In this document: positions 17,379 to 24,886 of the stretch, piece after piece
How positions within the stretch are numbered: the stretch's first letter is position 1
How the letters are laid out: every line of letters starts with the position of its first letter
DNA from: CAZXCQ01 sp964639275
GTDB lineage: Bacteria > Desulfobacterota > DSM-4660 > Desulfatiglandales > Desulfatiglandaceae
Direction of reading: 5' to 3'
Assembly (NCBI GenBank): GCA_964639275.1
Contig: CAZXCQ010000047.1
Location: 1 to 28,525, forward strand
Length of the DNA stretch: 28,525 bases
Translations under genes and position numbers: made by a program
The notes under the pieces: generated by a model
Databases searched by the model: none
Told to the model about the DNA's origin: nothing
What the model saw: only the letters and a program-made list of their open reading frames with translations

Positions 17379-19277
17379 TCAGGATACTTCCTTTTCCGCC
17401 ACGGCCCCACGGCCATGGAATTGCATCAAAAGCAGCAGGCCGAATAACCCTATGCCCGCCAAACTGTTGGTTAATGTAGGATGAATAAGAAGGAGCGCCG
17501 CCGCCAGCACCACGATTCTTTCGAACCACTTCAAGCGCCTGGTCAGATATCCTTCCCCCGCAACGGCAAAACAGGATGCGCCCACAAAGGCGGTCAACAC
17601 GACCACGATGATCTTCCAGAAAGGACCCACCAGAAGCAGGGCCTGATCGTAGGCAAACATAATGGGAACCACAAAGGCAACGACACCGATTCTCATAGAT
17701 ACCCATCCCGTCTTCCAGCCGTCCGCCTTCGCAATGGCCGCGGCGGTAAAGGCCGCGGCAGCAACAGGGGGTGAAATCAAAGAAAGACAGGAATAGTAAA
17801 AGGCAAAGAGATGGGCCGCGTAGTCGGGCAGACCCAGGGTGATCAGGGCGGGGATGACGGTTGCTACCTGAACGATATAGGCGGGGGTAGTCGGGATTCC
17901 CAGGCCAAGAAGGAGTGCGATGAGCATCCCGAAGATAAGCCCCAGCAGGAAATTGCCGCCCGTCAGGTCTATAAAAACCGTTCCCAGGCGATTCCCAAGA
18001 CCGGTGAGATCCACGGTTCCCACGATGAGTCCCGCGGCCGCCGTGGAAATGACCACAATGAGCATCCCCTTGGCACCGTCTTCGAGAGCCGAAAGCAGCC
18101 CGGGGATGCTCAGACGGGTGGTTCGTCGACACTGACAGGCCAGGATGGCGCTTACGACGCCATATCCCCCTGCAAGTCGGGGTGTGTAACCGGCGACCAG
18201 CATATAGACCAAAACGACAATCGGCAAAGTCATGTGGCCGTAATCCCTCAGGGTCTCTCTGAACGGCTGTTCGGGCTCGACGCCGGAAAGGCCGTGTTTC
18301 TTTGCCTCCAGATGAACCGAGACAAAAACACATACGAAAAACAGAATGGCCGGAAACAGGGCATAGCCGAGGATGGTTCGGTAGGGAATGCCGCTGAAGG
18401 CCGACATGACAAAGGCAGCGGCTCCCATCACCGGGGGCATGAGCTGTCCCCCTGTTGAAGAAAGGGCCTCCACGGCTCCTGCGAATTCGGCCTTATAGCC
18501 AGCCTTTTTCATCATTGGGATCGTGACACTCCCGGTGGTCGCTACGTTGGAAGCGCCGCTGCCTGTAATAGTGCCCATGAGGGCGCTGGCGATGACTGCC
18601 ACCTTGGCCGGTCCGCCGGCCATACGCCCCGTCAAGCCGGCGGCAAGATTGCTGAAGAGCTGAGATCCGCCGGCGTGCATGAGAATGGAGCCGAAGATGA
18701 TATAGAGGGCGATTTCCGTCGCCGAGACGCCAAGAGGGATCCCGAAGATCCCGCCGAGTGAGAGATAGTTGAAGTCGACTAGATCCACCCATTTGAGCGG
18801 CGCCATGTGAAGAAACCCCGGCAGGTAGGGCCCCACAAAGGGGTAAGCGATAAAGGCCAAAACAACGTAGAAAAGGGTTTTGCCAAAGACTCGCCTCGTG
18901 GCTTCCACCACCAAAATGATCATGGCAATACCCAGAATTTTCTCATACCACGCAAGCGGCGTGATCAATCTGAAACGTTCTTCCATGACCCATTCATAAT
19001 GAGTCAGAAGGTATCCGATGCACAGAATCGAAAAAAGCACGAGGGTCCAATCCAGCCCGTTCGGTAAGGGTCTCCCCTTCTTCTTTCCCCAGACATGCAC
19101 CAAGAACACCAGAATCAAACCGAGGCACAGATGGATGCCCCTTTGTACGATGGCATCAAAGGCCCCAAACAATGCCGTGGCGATCTGAAAAACCGCAAGG
19201 GTCACGGCGACAACGGCCGCGACCTTTTGTGACCAGTGCCTGGAAGTCCAAAAATCTCTCCAGCCATAGCCTGTCAT
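17379..19277 (-). CDS. TRAP transporter fused permease (DctQ-DctM type), TAXI-linked
   Basis: The 632-residue inner-membrane protein starts at ATG 19277 behind GAGGTGAATGG. The first about 120 residues hold about four membrane segments equivalent to the small DctQ subunit. The large DctM part follows, with characteristic blocks SLGGIFGIPLGVSATEI, MGTITGSGASNVATTG, STGGQLMPPVMGAAAFVMS and a later LLGLGIPTTPAYI. Fused QM permeases of this length pair with TAXI binding proteins and use an ion gradient. The binding-protein gene lies 105 bp downstream. The gene begins 138 bp after the disrupted Mo-subunit gene. Confidence 0.93.
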   Translation of the reverse strand: MTGYGWRDFWTSRHWSQKVAAVVAVTLAVFQIATALFGAFDAIVQRGIHLCLGLILVFLVHVWGKKKGRPLPNGLDWTLVLFSILCIGYLLTHYEWVMEERFRLITPLAWYEKILGIAMIILVVEATRRVFGKTLFYVVLAFIAYPFVGPYLPGFLHMAPLKWVDLVDFNYLSLGGIFGIPLGVSATEIALYIIFGSILMHAGGSQLFSNLAAGLTGRMAGGPAKVAVIASALMGTITGSGASNVATTGSVTIPMMKKAGYKAEFAGAVEALSSTGGQLMPPVMGAAAFVMSAFSGIPYRTILGYALFPAILFFVCVFVSVHLEAKKHGLSGVEPEQPFRETLRDYGHMTLPIVVLVYMLVAGYTPRLAGGYGVVSAILACQCRRTTRLSIPGLLSALEDGAKGMLIVVISTAAAGLIVGTVDLTGLGNRLGTVFIDLTGGNFLLGLIFGMLIALLLGLGIPTTPAYIVQVATVIPALITLGLPDYAAHLFAFYYSCLSLISPPVAAAAFTAAAIAKADGWKTGWVSMRIGVVAFVVPIMFAYDQALLLVGPFWKIIVVVLTAFVGASCFAVAGEGYLTRRLKWFERIVVLAAALLLIHPTLTNSLAGIGLFGLLLLMQFHGRGAVAEKEVS

Positions 19278-19405
19278 CCATTCACCTCACATGCCCGACG
19301 ACAAATGCTCCGGAAGACTGCCTTCCTGATCCGGTCCGCCTGTCACCTCGTTTTCAGACCGCGGAGGAATAGGATTGTCGAGGGAACCCTGTCCTTTTTT
19401 CACGA

Positions 19406-19427
19406 CCCGAACCCGTCAAGGTTCGGG
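19406..19427. other. hairpin at the end of the Mo-subunit remnant
   Basis: CCCGAACC (19406-19413) and GGTTCGGG (19420-19427) pair perfectly over a 6-nt loop that contains the stop codon of the Mo-subunit remnant. On the minus strand it is followed by an A-rich run, not T, so it is more likely an mRNA-processing or stability hairpin than a terminator. Confidence 0.5.
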
Positions 19428-19975
19428 GTTACCGGTGGCCCGCCAGACCTCCTCGGCGTTCAGGGGGAGTTCGAAGAATTCCCGGCCCGTGGCCCTGGAG
19501 ACGGCATTTCGAATGGCCGGAGCCGTGGGGATCAACGCCGGCTCCCCCACGCCTTTCGCCCCATAGGGACCTGTCGGCTCCGGATCTTCCACAATGATCG
19601 TCTCCATCTCGGGGATATCCATGGCCGTGGGGACAAGGTACCCGTGAAATCCTGGATTCTGGACCGTTCCGCGCTTCCGAATCACCTGCTCCATAATGCC
19701 GTACCCGACCCCCATGGCGACCCCGCCCTGCACCTGCGCCTCGATGGTGTTCGGATTGACGGCCCTGCCCACGTCATGGGCGGCGACCACCCGCAACATC
19801 TCCACCTGACCGGTCCTGCGATCCACCCGGACAAAGGCGCCCTGGGCACAGGGCTTCTCAGGACCTTGACCCAAAGCATACCCGGAGCGCTATAATCGGC
19901 TGCATATCGGGCCCTTCCCCTGAGCTTGTCTTGGGCATCGATCTTCCCAATGGATCTTCCAACCGTCCGCCCCAT
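19416..19975 (-). pseudogene. molybdenum hydroxylase Mo-cofactor subunit (xanthine dehydrogenase / CoxL family), internally deleted
   Basis: The gene begins normally at ATG 19975 after GAGGAAGGG and encodes the family N-terminus: VGRSIGKIDAQDKLRGRARY, then AADYSAPGMLWVKVLRSP. At about residue 42 (near 19850) the sequence jumps, in a different frame, to the C-terminal part: AFVRVDRRTGQVEMLRVVAA, then VGRAVNPNTIEAQVQGGVAMG and GPYGAKGVGEPALIPTAPAI, including the conserved active-site Glu of GxGEP, ending at 19416. A normal subunit has about 750-780 residues; about 570 are missing and the frame is lost, so no active enzyme can come from this copy. It is either a real deletion or a collapsed assembly. 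The partner FAD and [2Fe-2S] subunits upstream are intact. Confidence 0.85.
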
Positions 19976-19978
19976 GGA

Positions 19979-20209
19979 TCACCCTTCCTCTCGATTCGTC
20001 CTCTCCCTGGGCCGGTAGAAATCCATATCCCCGCTGAGCCCAACGATGGCCGATGTCTTCCCATCAGCGCCCACGGTGCGTTTGTCCCCCTCCCATTTGA
20101 AATAGGAGCCGCAGAAAGGGCAGTGCAGCTTCACACGGAGAGACAGCAAAGCGGTGTCTCCATAGTATTTCCCGGAACACTCGGGGCAGGTCAGGTCGAT
20201 GATATCCAT
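19979..20209 (-). CDS. small zinc-ribbon protein linked to the UbiD decarboxylase
   Basis: The 76-residue protein has two CxxC knuckles, CPEC (8-11) and CPFC (30-33), the layout of a zinc ribbon, with a charged C-terminus RPRERTNREE. It starts 16 bp after the UbiD-family gene and ends 3 bp before the Mo-subunit gene. Hydroxyaryl-acid decarboxylases of the BsdBCD/VdcBCD type have a small cysteine-containing D subunit of about this size, so it may be an accessory subunit of the decarboxylase. That is inference from size and position; the sequence is not an obvious BsdD homologue. Confidence 0.7.
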   Translation of the reverse strand: MDIIDLTCPECSGKYYGDTALLSLRVKLHCPFCGSYFKWEGDKRTVGADGKTSAIVGLSGDMDFYRPRERTNREEG

Positions 20210-20225
20210 GTTGGGTCCTTTTTCT

Positions 20226-21617
20226 TTATTGGCTCAGGTAGTCCTTCAATGATATTTTCTTCCATGCATCCTCCGGCACCCTCCCTTTTCGGGGAAAAGG
20301 CCGATCCAACGGCTTTGTGGCATCAATGATCATTCCGCTCCCTTTGATTTCGCTCCTGAGCGAAGGATCCAAGACATGTCCCTGCAGGTTTTTCAGGATC
20401 TGAACGTCCGTTTCAGGCTGGACCCGGGTGGAGACGGCCCACATGACCTCCTTGAAATTGCATGGATCGATTTCCTCATCGACGACGATGGCTATTTTGA
20501 CAAAGTTGCTGGCACCAAGGGCCGCCACGGCAGCCCTCATGGGTTCTCCCTCAACGGTCTTTCTCATTCGAATGATCATGGTCAAGGGCCCTCCGGAGTC
20601 AACCCAACTGGTGTCGATGACGCCGGGCACGGATCTTTTCATGGCTCGCAAGAGGCTGGCCTCTATGGGAAGGTGGGCATTCATATGCTCGGTCTTGCAG
20701 GGAAAGATATCGATGATGATGCCGGCTGACCTGAAATTGATCGCCTTGGCCTCAAAGAGCCACGAGACCCTCTGGGGTCCTGAATATCCGGTGTATTCCC
20801 CGAAAGGACCCTCGACGGTCCGTTTCCCTGCTACGATTTCCCCCTCAATGACAATCTCCGCATCGGCGGGGATGTAGAGATTCTCCCCATAGACGATGGA
20901 AGGCGTCACCCGAATCTCCTCCCCCAGAAAACTCGCCGCAGCCCGGTATTCATCCCGGTCCACGGATGTCAGAAGGGCACCGGTCATATGAAAGGCGGGA
21001 TGGTGCCCCAGGACTACGGCCACCGGTAGGTTTTCGTTTCTTTCTTCTGCTTCCCGGAAATAAGACCACAGATGCCTGGGCGACATATAGATGGCCAGAT
21101 GCCTCTCATCCAGGTACATCATTCGGTTCCAGGAGACATTGTACCGTCCCGTCAACCGGTTCTTGGAGACCACGATGGGCGTCAGGTAGCAATCTCCATC
21201 CATATCCACATGTCTGACCATGGGCAGGATATCGAGATTGACCTTATCCCCGCTCACGGTATGCTCTTTCACGGGGGCGTCCCTGGCTGCGATGACGATC
21301 GGGTCTTTTTCTTGATCCTGCCTTTTGAGGATCTCCTCCATGAGCCGGGTCTTTGAAGAATCGGGCGGGAGATCCAAGGCCACCGCCATTTTTGCAAAGG
21401 TGCCGAAAGTGTTCAGGAGAAGCTGAAAACCATGGTCCCCATGATCATGTGATTGCGGGGACTCGAACAGGACGGATTGAAACCGTTTTTCGGATTCCAT
21501 TTTCTCCATCACCGCGGTCACCTCAAAACGAGCGGGATCCACCCTTCTCCGAACCCGCACCAGCTCCTCGGGTGCCTCTCGCCTTAAGGTTTCTAACCAC
21601 TGCCTGAGATCTTTCAT
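20226..21617 (-). CDS. UbiD-family decarboxylase
   Basis: The 463-residue protein belongs to the prenylated-FMN-dependent UbiD family, which reversibly decarboxylates aromatic, heteroaromatic or alpha,beta-unsaturated acids. Visible family blocks are PMVRHVDMDGDCYLTPIVVS, NVSWNRMMYLDERHLAIYMS with the following histidine/arginine region, VVLGHHPAF, the metal/cofactor region GPFGEYTGYSGP with the conserved Glu, and a C-terminal domain with WAVSTRVQPETDV and GMIIDATKPLDRPFP. Length fits the family. Its ATG overlaps the stop of the [2Fe-2S] gene (ATGA), so they are translationally coupled. No UbiX-type prenyltransferase is in the window; prenyl-FMN must come from elsewhere in the genome. It resembles furan-dicarboxylate (HmfF-like) or similar decarboxylases only in gene context. 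Confidence 0.92.
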   Translation of the reverse strand: MKDLRQWLETLRREAPEELVRVRRRVDPARFEVTAVMEKMESEKRFQSVLFESPQSHDHGDHGFQLLLNTFGTFAKMAVALDLPPDSSKTRLMEEILKRQDQEKDPIVIAARDAPVKEHTVSGDKVNLDILPMVRHVDMDGDCYLTPIVVSKNRLTGRYNVSWNRMMYLDERHLAIYMSPRHLWSYFREAEERNENLPVAVVLGHHPAFHMTGALLTSVDRDEYRAAASFLGEEIRVTPSIVYGENLYIPADAEIVIEGEIVAGKRTVEGPFGEYTGYSGPQRVSWLFEAKAINFRSAGIIIDIFPCKTEHMNAHLPIEASLLRAMKRSVPGVIDTSWVDSGGPLTMIIRMRKTVEGEPMRAAVAALGASNFVKIAIVVDEEIDPCNFKEVMWAVSTRVQPETDVQILKNLQGHVLDPSLRSEIKGSGMIIDATKPLDRPFPRKGRVPEDAWKKISLKDYLSQ

Positions 21618-22120
21618 AAAACTCCCTTACAGTCTTGTCCTCCCATTTGTCTGGGATTCTCATTATCGGTCACGGATTCAATGGCTTCTATGATTTTCAC
21701 ATACCCGGTGCATCGACACAGGTTCCCGGACAGGGCCTCCTGGATCTCGTTCTTTGACGGGCGGGGGTTTTGAGAAAACAGGCCCTTTGCGGTCATGAGC
21801 ATTCCGGGCGTACAGAATCCGCACTGTACCGCCCCATGATCCAAAAAGGCTGCCTGAAGCGGATGCAGATCTTCCTCTTCTGCCAACCCTTCCACCGTGG
21901 AGATCTGACGACCGTCTACCCTTATGGCCAGGACAAGGCAGGAATTGACCGGTCTTCCGTCCACGAGAACGGTGCAGGCCCCGCAATCACCTCGATTGCA
22001 GCCCATCTTGGTCCCGGTCAATCCCAACCGATCCCTGAGCACATCCAGGAGCGTCTCATTGGGCGCCACCTCCAGTGCATACTCCCGATTGTTGATCCTG
22101 AGGATCACAGGTTTCTTCAT
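21614..22120 (-). CDS. molybdenum hydroxylase [2Fe-2S] subunit (CoxS/XdhC-like small subunit)
   Basis: The 168-residue protein has a plant-ferredoxin-type N-terminal cluster (Cys41, Cys46, Cys49, Cys61 in GCNRGDCGACTVLVDG...NSC) and a helical second cluster domain (Cys100, Cys103, Cys135, Cys137 in QCGFCTPGM and GNLCRCTGY). This is the standard small subunit that passes electrons between the Mo cofactor and FAD. Its ATG follows the FAD-subunit stop by 1 bp and its stop overlaps the UbiD start, so the three genes form one tightly coupled translational unit. Confidence 0.95.
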   Translation of the reverse strand: MKKPVILRINNREYALEVAPNETLLDVLRDRLGLTGTKMGCNRGDCGACTVLVDGRPVNSCLVLAIRVDGRQISTVEGLAEEEDLHPLQAAFLDHGAVQCGFCTPGMLMTAKGLFSQNPRPSKNEIQEALSGNLCRCTGYVKIIEAIESVTDNENPRQMGGQDCKGVL

Positions 22121-22121
22121 T

Positions 22122-23012
22122 TCAGTCCTCTCCAGGCCAATGCGCAGCTCTTTTCCAGGCCTCTTTCAAGGTCCTCTCCACAAGCACCTCCACCATGGCA
22201 CGTCGGTAGCGGGCTGAACCCCTGAGATCGTCTATCGGCCTGTATTCCGACGCGGCCGTCTCTGCGGCCCCACGAAACAACCGTTCACCGGGTCTCTCTC
22301 CCTCGAGCAATTGTTCCGCGGAAACGGCCCGCAAGGGGACGGGCGCAACCGCCCCAAGCACGATGCGGGATTTTCGAATGGTCTCGGTCCTTTCGTCAAG
22401 TGAGATAAACGATGCCACATTGACCACCGATATCTCCAGGGACTTCCTGTTGCCCAGTTTGATATAGGCGGCTCCTGATCCGGGAGGTGGGTGGGGAACC
22501 AGAATCCCCGAAAGAATCTCGTCTCCTTCCATCACGGTTTGTCCCGGCCCCAGAAAAAAACCATCCAGCGGTAAGATCCTCTCTTCGGCGGTCCTTGTCA
22601 AGATCACACGCCCTCCGTAGGCCATCAGAGAAGGCGGGAGATCGGCCGCGGGTCTTGCGCTCGCAAGATTTCCCCCGGCGGTTGCAAGGTTCCTGATGAG
22701 AGGGGAACCCAAACTGCTTGCAGCTGTCCGCAGGGCCCCGAATCTTTCCCCCAGGAGGGGGGATGCGGCCAGCTCGGAAACGGTGTGGCAGGCCCCTATC
22801 CTGAGCATGGTTCCGGAACTTTCCATGCCGGAAAACTCCTGAATTCTGGACAGGGAAACCACGGATTCCGGGGAAAGGATTTCCTCTTTCATTTGAACAA
22901 GGAGATCCGTCCCCCCAGCAAGAGGCCTGGCGCGGTCCTTGAACTCAGCCATGATCTGGCAGGCTTCCATCAGTGTCCGCGGCTCGTGATATCGCAATCT
23001 CGGCAAAAGCAA
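22122..23012 (-). CDS. molybdenum hydroxylase FAD-binding subunit (CoxM-like)
   Basis: The protein of about 296-299 residues has the FAD_binding_5 domain: RLRYHEPRTLMEACQIM, the pyrophosphate loop LAGGTDLLVQM, and TAGGNLASARPAADLPPSLM. A CO-dehydrogenase flavoprotein C-terminal domain follows. An ATG at 23021 is directly abutted by AGGAG, which is too close. The TTG at 23012 is nine bases from AGGAG and gives the family-typical start (M)LLPRLRYHEP, so I prefer it. The extra [4Fe-4S] insertion of 4-hydroxybenzoyl-CoA reductase beta subunits is absent, arguing against that enzyme. It is the first catalytic gene after the regulator. Confidence 0.92.
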   Translation of the reverse strand: MLLPRLRYHEPRTLMEACQIMAEFKDRARPLAGGTDLLVQMKEEILSPESVVSLSRIQEFSGMESSGTMLRIGACHTVSELAASPLLGERFGALRTAASSLGSPLIRNLATAGGNLASARPAADLPPSLMAYGGRVILTRTAEERILPLDGFFLGPGQTVMEGDEILSGILVPHPPPGSGAAYIKLGNRKSLEISVVNVASFISLDERTETIRKSRIVLGAVAPVPLRAVSAEQLLEGERPGERLFRGAAETAASEYRPIDDLRGSARYRRAMVEVLVERTLKEAWKRAAHWPGED

Positions 23013-23067
23013 GGCGGGCATCTCCTGTAAGCCGATTGAATTTGGCGTGGAATGCGGCTCTTGTCAC

Positions 23068-23769
23068 CTATTTCCAAAAATTGGCCATTTCTCTTACGTG
23101 CTCGGCCATGAGTTCTGAAGCGTCCTTGGAATCGGAGTTTTGGATGGCTTCAAAGATCCTCCTATGGCTGCTGGCACTCTTTTGCTTGTCTTCACGGGAC
23201 AAACAGAACTCCTTGACGGTTTTGTAGAGCAGCCCCATTAACCCCTTAATGGTCAACACCATGACAATATTCTTTGATGCCTCTGCCACATTCACATGGA
23301 ATTTCATGTCCCCAAGGCTTCGGGGGACATCCTGGCCTATCCTCTTTTCATACTCCAAGATACTCAGCTCAATATTTTCCAAGTCCTCGGACGTGGCCCT
23401 TTCCGCAGCCAGCCTCGCTATATTGGGTTCAAGGAACAACCTTGCCTCGGTGAGATCCCGCACGCTGGCCTTTCCCATGTGCAGCATGAGGGTAAAGAAT
23501 TCGGCGTAGGGTTCCACGCTGGGTTCAGAGACAAAAACCCCTCCCCCGGCACCCCTCTTAATCTTCAGGAATCCAGAGTTCGCCAGGCTGAACAAGGCTT
23601 CTCTCACAGGCACACGACTGACCCCCAGCTGTTTGGCCAACTGTCGCTCGGGGGGCAACCTGTCTCCCACATTCAGTTTTGCATCCAAAAGCAACTGTTT
23701 GATCTGGTCCATGACCACGTCGGATACCCGCTTGCGTTCGATGACCGTAAACTGGTCGTTTCCTTGCAT
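23068..23769 (-). CDS. GntR-family transcriptional regulator, FCD (FadR) subgroup
   Basis: The 233-residue protein has an N-terminal winged helix with the GntR signature LPPERQLAKQLGVSRVPVRE and wing LKIKRGAGGGVFV. The all-helical FCD ligand domain carries the metal/ligand-site residues in MKFHVNVAEAS, SHRRIFEAI and AEHVREMANF. FCD regulators usually respond to small carboxylates. It is encoded first in the cluster, 55 bp before the FAD subunit, and a GGTnnnACC palindrome lies just upstream of its start, so autoregulation and control of the whole cluster by the transported acid are likely. Confidence 0.93.
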   Translation of the reverse strand: MQGNDQFTVIERKRVSDVVMDQIKQLLLDAKLNVGDRLPPERQLAKQLGVSRVPVREALFSLANSGFLKIKRGAGGGVFVSEPSVEPYAEFFTLMLHMGKASVRDLTEARLFLEPNIARLAAERATSEDLENIELSILEYEKRIGQDVPRSLGDMKFHVNVAEASKNIVMVLTIKGLMGLLYKTVKEFCLSREDKQKSASSHRRIFEAIQNSDSKDASELMAEHVREMANFWK

Positions 23770-23798
23770 CCCCCTATATCCTCCAGATTTGATGTCCT

Positions 23799-23811
23799 AA
23801 GGTTAGACCTT
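23799..23811 (-). promoter_or_regulatory. probable GntR/FCD operator
   Basis: AAGGTTAGACCTT is a perfect 5-bp inverted repeat around a 3-nt centre, with the GT-N3-AC core typical of FadR-subfamily operators. It begins 30 bp upstream of the regulator start and touches the predicted -10 box, a good position for repression. Confidence 0.6.
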
Positions 23812-23839
23812 TACACCACATGTCAAACCCTTCTGTCAA
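23810..23839 (-). promoter_or_regulatory. promoter of the GntR-decarboxylase cluster
   Basis: On the minus strand TTGACA (23839-23834) is 18 bp from TGTAAA (23815-23810), which is preceded by an extended-10 TGG. A second TTGACA (23826-23821) follows 13 bp after the first. The -10 box abuts the operator. Confidence 0.55.
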
Positions 23840-23922
23840 GTTCATTCGGTGCATATTGCCTCATGTTCCGTGACAGTAAGAGGAATAGGTTGGGCCAAAG
23901 CGGATAGGGTGGCTATGGGGCT

Positions 23923-24049
23923 ATTGGGTCGCCCATTAAACGGCTTGCCAAGGGAAAAAACACCTCACCAAAAGTGGGGTAGTTTTCGTCTTATTGTTTC
24001 AGTATTTCAGATGGTTGCCTAAATCCAACCCTTTAATGGGCAACCCAAT
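23923..24049. repeat. long inverted repeat flanking the array-end terminator
   Basis: ATTGGGTCGCCCATTAAA (23923-23940) and TTTAATGGGCAACCCAAT (24032-24049) are inverted repeats identical at 17 of 18 positions and separated by 91 bp. The right arm lies within the last attC-like site. It could be a small non-autonomous element or a large secondary structure at the boundary between the cassette array and the chromosome. The remaining intergenic sequence 23840-23922 shows nothing. Confidence 0.6.
23955..23980 (-). terminator. probable terminator of the DJ-1 cassette (array end)
   Basis: On the minus strand ACCCCAC (23980-23974) and GTGAGGT (23968-23962) pair with one mismatch over a 5-nt loop, and the sequence continues as G followed by six T (23960-23955). 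Confidence 0.55.
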
Positions 24050-24085
24050 GCCAGAATGTTGGAATGTTGGCAACTAATGTTGGGC
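24023..24085 (-). other. attC-like recombination site 1 (distal array end)
   Basis: On the minus strand this 63-bp segment begins with GCCCAAC (R'', RYYYAAC) and ends with GTTGGAT (R', GTTRRRY). It overlaps the last codons and stop of the DJ-1 gene. Both outer boxes match consensus, but the inner arms pair weakly, so it may be decayed. Confidence 0.45.
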
Positions 24086-24733
24086 ATCCTCATTCTTATT
24101 AAATATTGCAAGATATTCTTTGATATTACCTTGGTTCAAGTATTTGGCAAAAGGATCTCTTGATGGATCCGACTTCCACTCGTATTCGGTCATCATTGCT
24201 ATGGTGTAAGCCCGCTCTCGGCCATAAATCTTGGAGATAACCCCCAGGGCCATATCCGTTCCAGCAGATACACCTGAAGATGTGAAAATACTGCTCTCCT
24301 CTACCCAGCGTGCATTTTCTACCCATTTCACTCTATCCGATTGGTTCGCTGCAAAGCTGAAAAACAGTTTATTTGATGTTGCTTTTTTGCCATCGAGCAC
24401 CCCGGATTTAGCAAGAATAGCCGAACCGGAACATACTGACATAAGAACTTCTGCGGAGGTAGCGACTTTACGGATGAAATCCATCATTGAAGGGTTATTG
24501 AGCTGTGCGAAGGTTCCATAACCACCGGGCACCAAAACCAAATCTAAGCCGGGATGATCATTAAAATAGAATTCTGCAATAGTAGAAGGCCCCTGTGCGG
24601 ATTTAACTGGACCCAGAGTCTCTGCGACAGTGACAATCTTAAGTTCCGAACCAATGTTACCAAACATCTCCAGTGGACCATAGAGATCTAGTAGTTCGAA
24701 GTTTTCATATAGAATCGCCCCAAGTATTCTCAT
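24074..24733 (-). CDS. DJ-1/PfpI family protein (isonitrile hydratase-like)
   Basis: The 219-residue protein starts at ATG 24733 behind AAAGGAG; an open frame continues upstream without a ribosome binding site. The flavodoxin-like glutaminase fold shows LYENFELLDLYGPLEMF with an Asp near residue 16, LDLVLVPGGYGTF, and the nucleophile elbow VLMSVCSGSAILA with Cys101. An Asp17/Cys101 pair is known from isonitrile hydratase; here Ser replaces the usual Thr after the Cys. Related domains also occur as ligand-sensing parts of AraC regulators, but no DNA-binding domain is present. It is the last cassette of the array, bounded by attC-like sites on both sides. Confidence 0.87.
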   Translation of the reverse strand: MRILGAILYENFELLDLYGPLEMFGNIGSELKIVTVAETLGPVKSAQGPSTIAEFYFNDHPGLDLVLVPGGYGTFAQLNNPSMMDFIRKVATSAEVLMSVCSGSAILAKSGVLDGKKATSNKLFFSFAANQSDRVKWVENARWVEESSIFTSSGVSAGTDMALGVISKIYGRERAYTIAMMTEYEWKSDPSRDPFAKYLNQGNIKEYLAIFNKNEDAQH

Positions 24734-24760
24734 TGATGAGTCTCCTTTCGTTATTGTAGT

Positions 24761-24854
24761 GCCCAATGCGGCGTTGACCAACAGCCGATCGGGCGAACGG
24801 GAGCGCGCTCGCGGTCGGCGGAATGGCCAGTCAGAGTTGATGCGGTTGTTAGCC
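24761..24854 (-). other. attC-like recombination site 2
   Basis: On the minus strand the 94-bp site starts GGCTAAC (R''), continues with AACCGCATCAACTCTGAC and a central GAGCGCGCTC palindrome, and ends GTCAACGCCGCATTGGGC. The final box is ATTGGGC in place of GTTGGGC, a substitution at the conserved G. The layout and the AACNNGCAT...CAACGC segments resemble integron attC sites. Confidence 0.55.
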
Positions 24855-24886
24855 AGATCTCACGGTCTTGTCCGCACCAAACGTTT

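Noticed and set aside
17182..18333. 383-codon minus-strand open frame inside the TRAP permease gene
   Set aside because: It overlaps the well-supported permease in another frame, shows no domain and is Arg/Gly/Pro-rich as expected of a GC-rich shadow frame.
17811..18458. 215-codon plus-strand open frame across the permease
   Set aside because: Low-complexity His/Gln/Asp/Gly-rich translation, antisense to conserved membrane segments.
19406..19427. Strong hairpin as a rho-independent terminator
   Set aside because: The minus strand after the stem is A-rich, not T-rich, and the T tract is on the wrong side for plus-strand termination.
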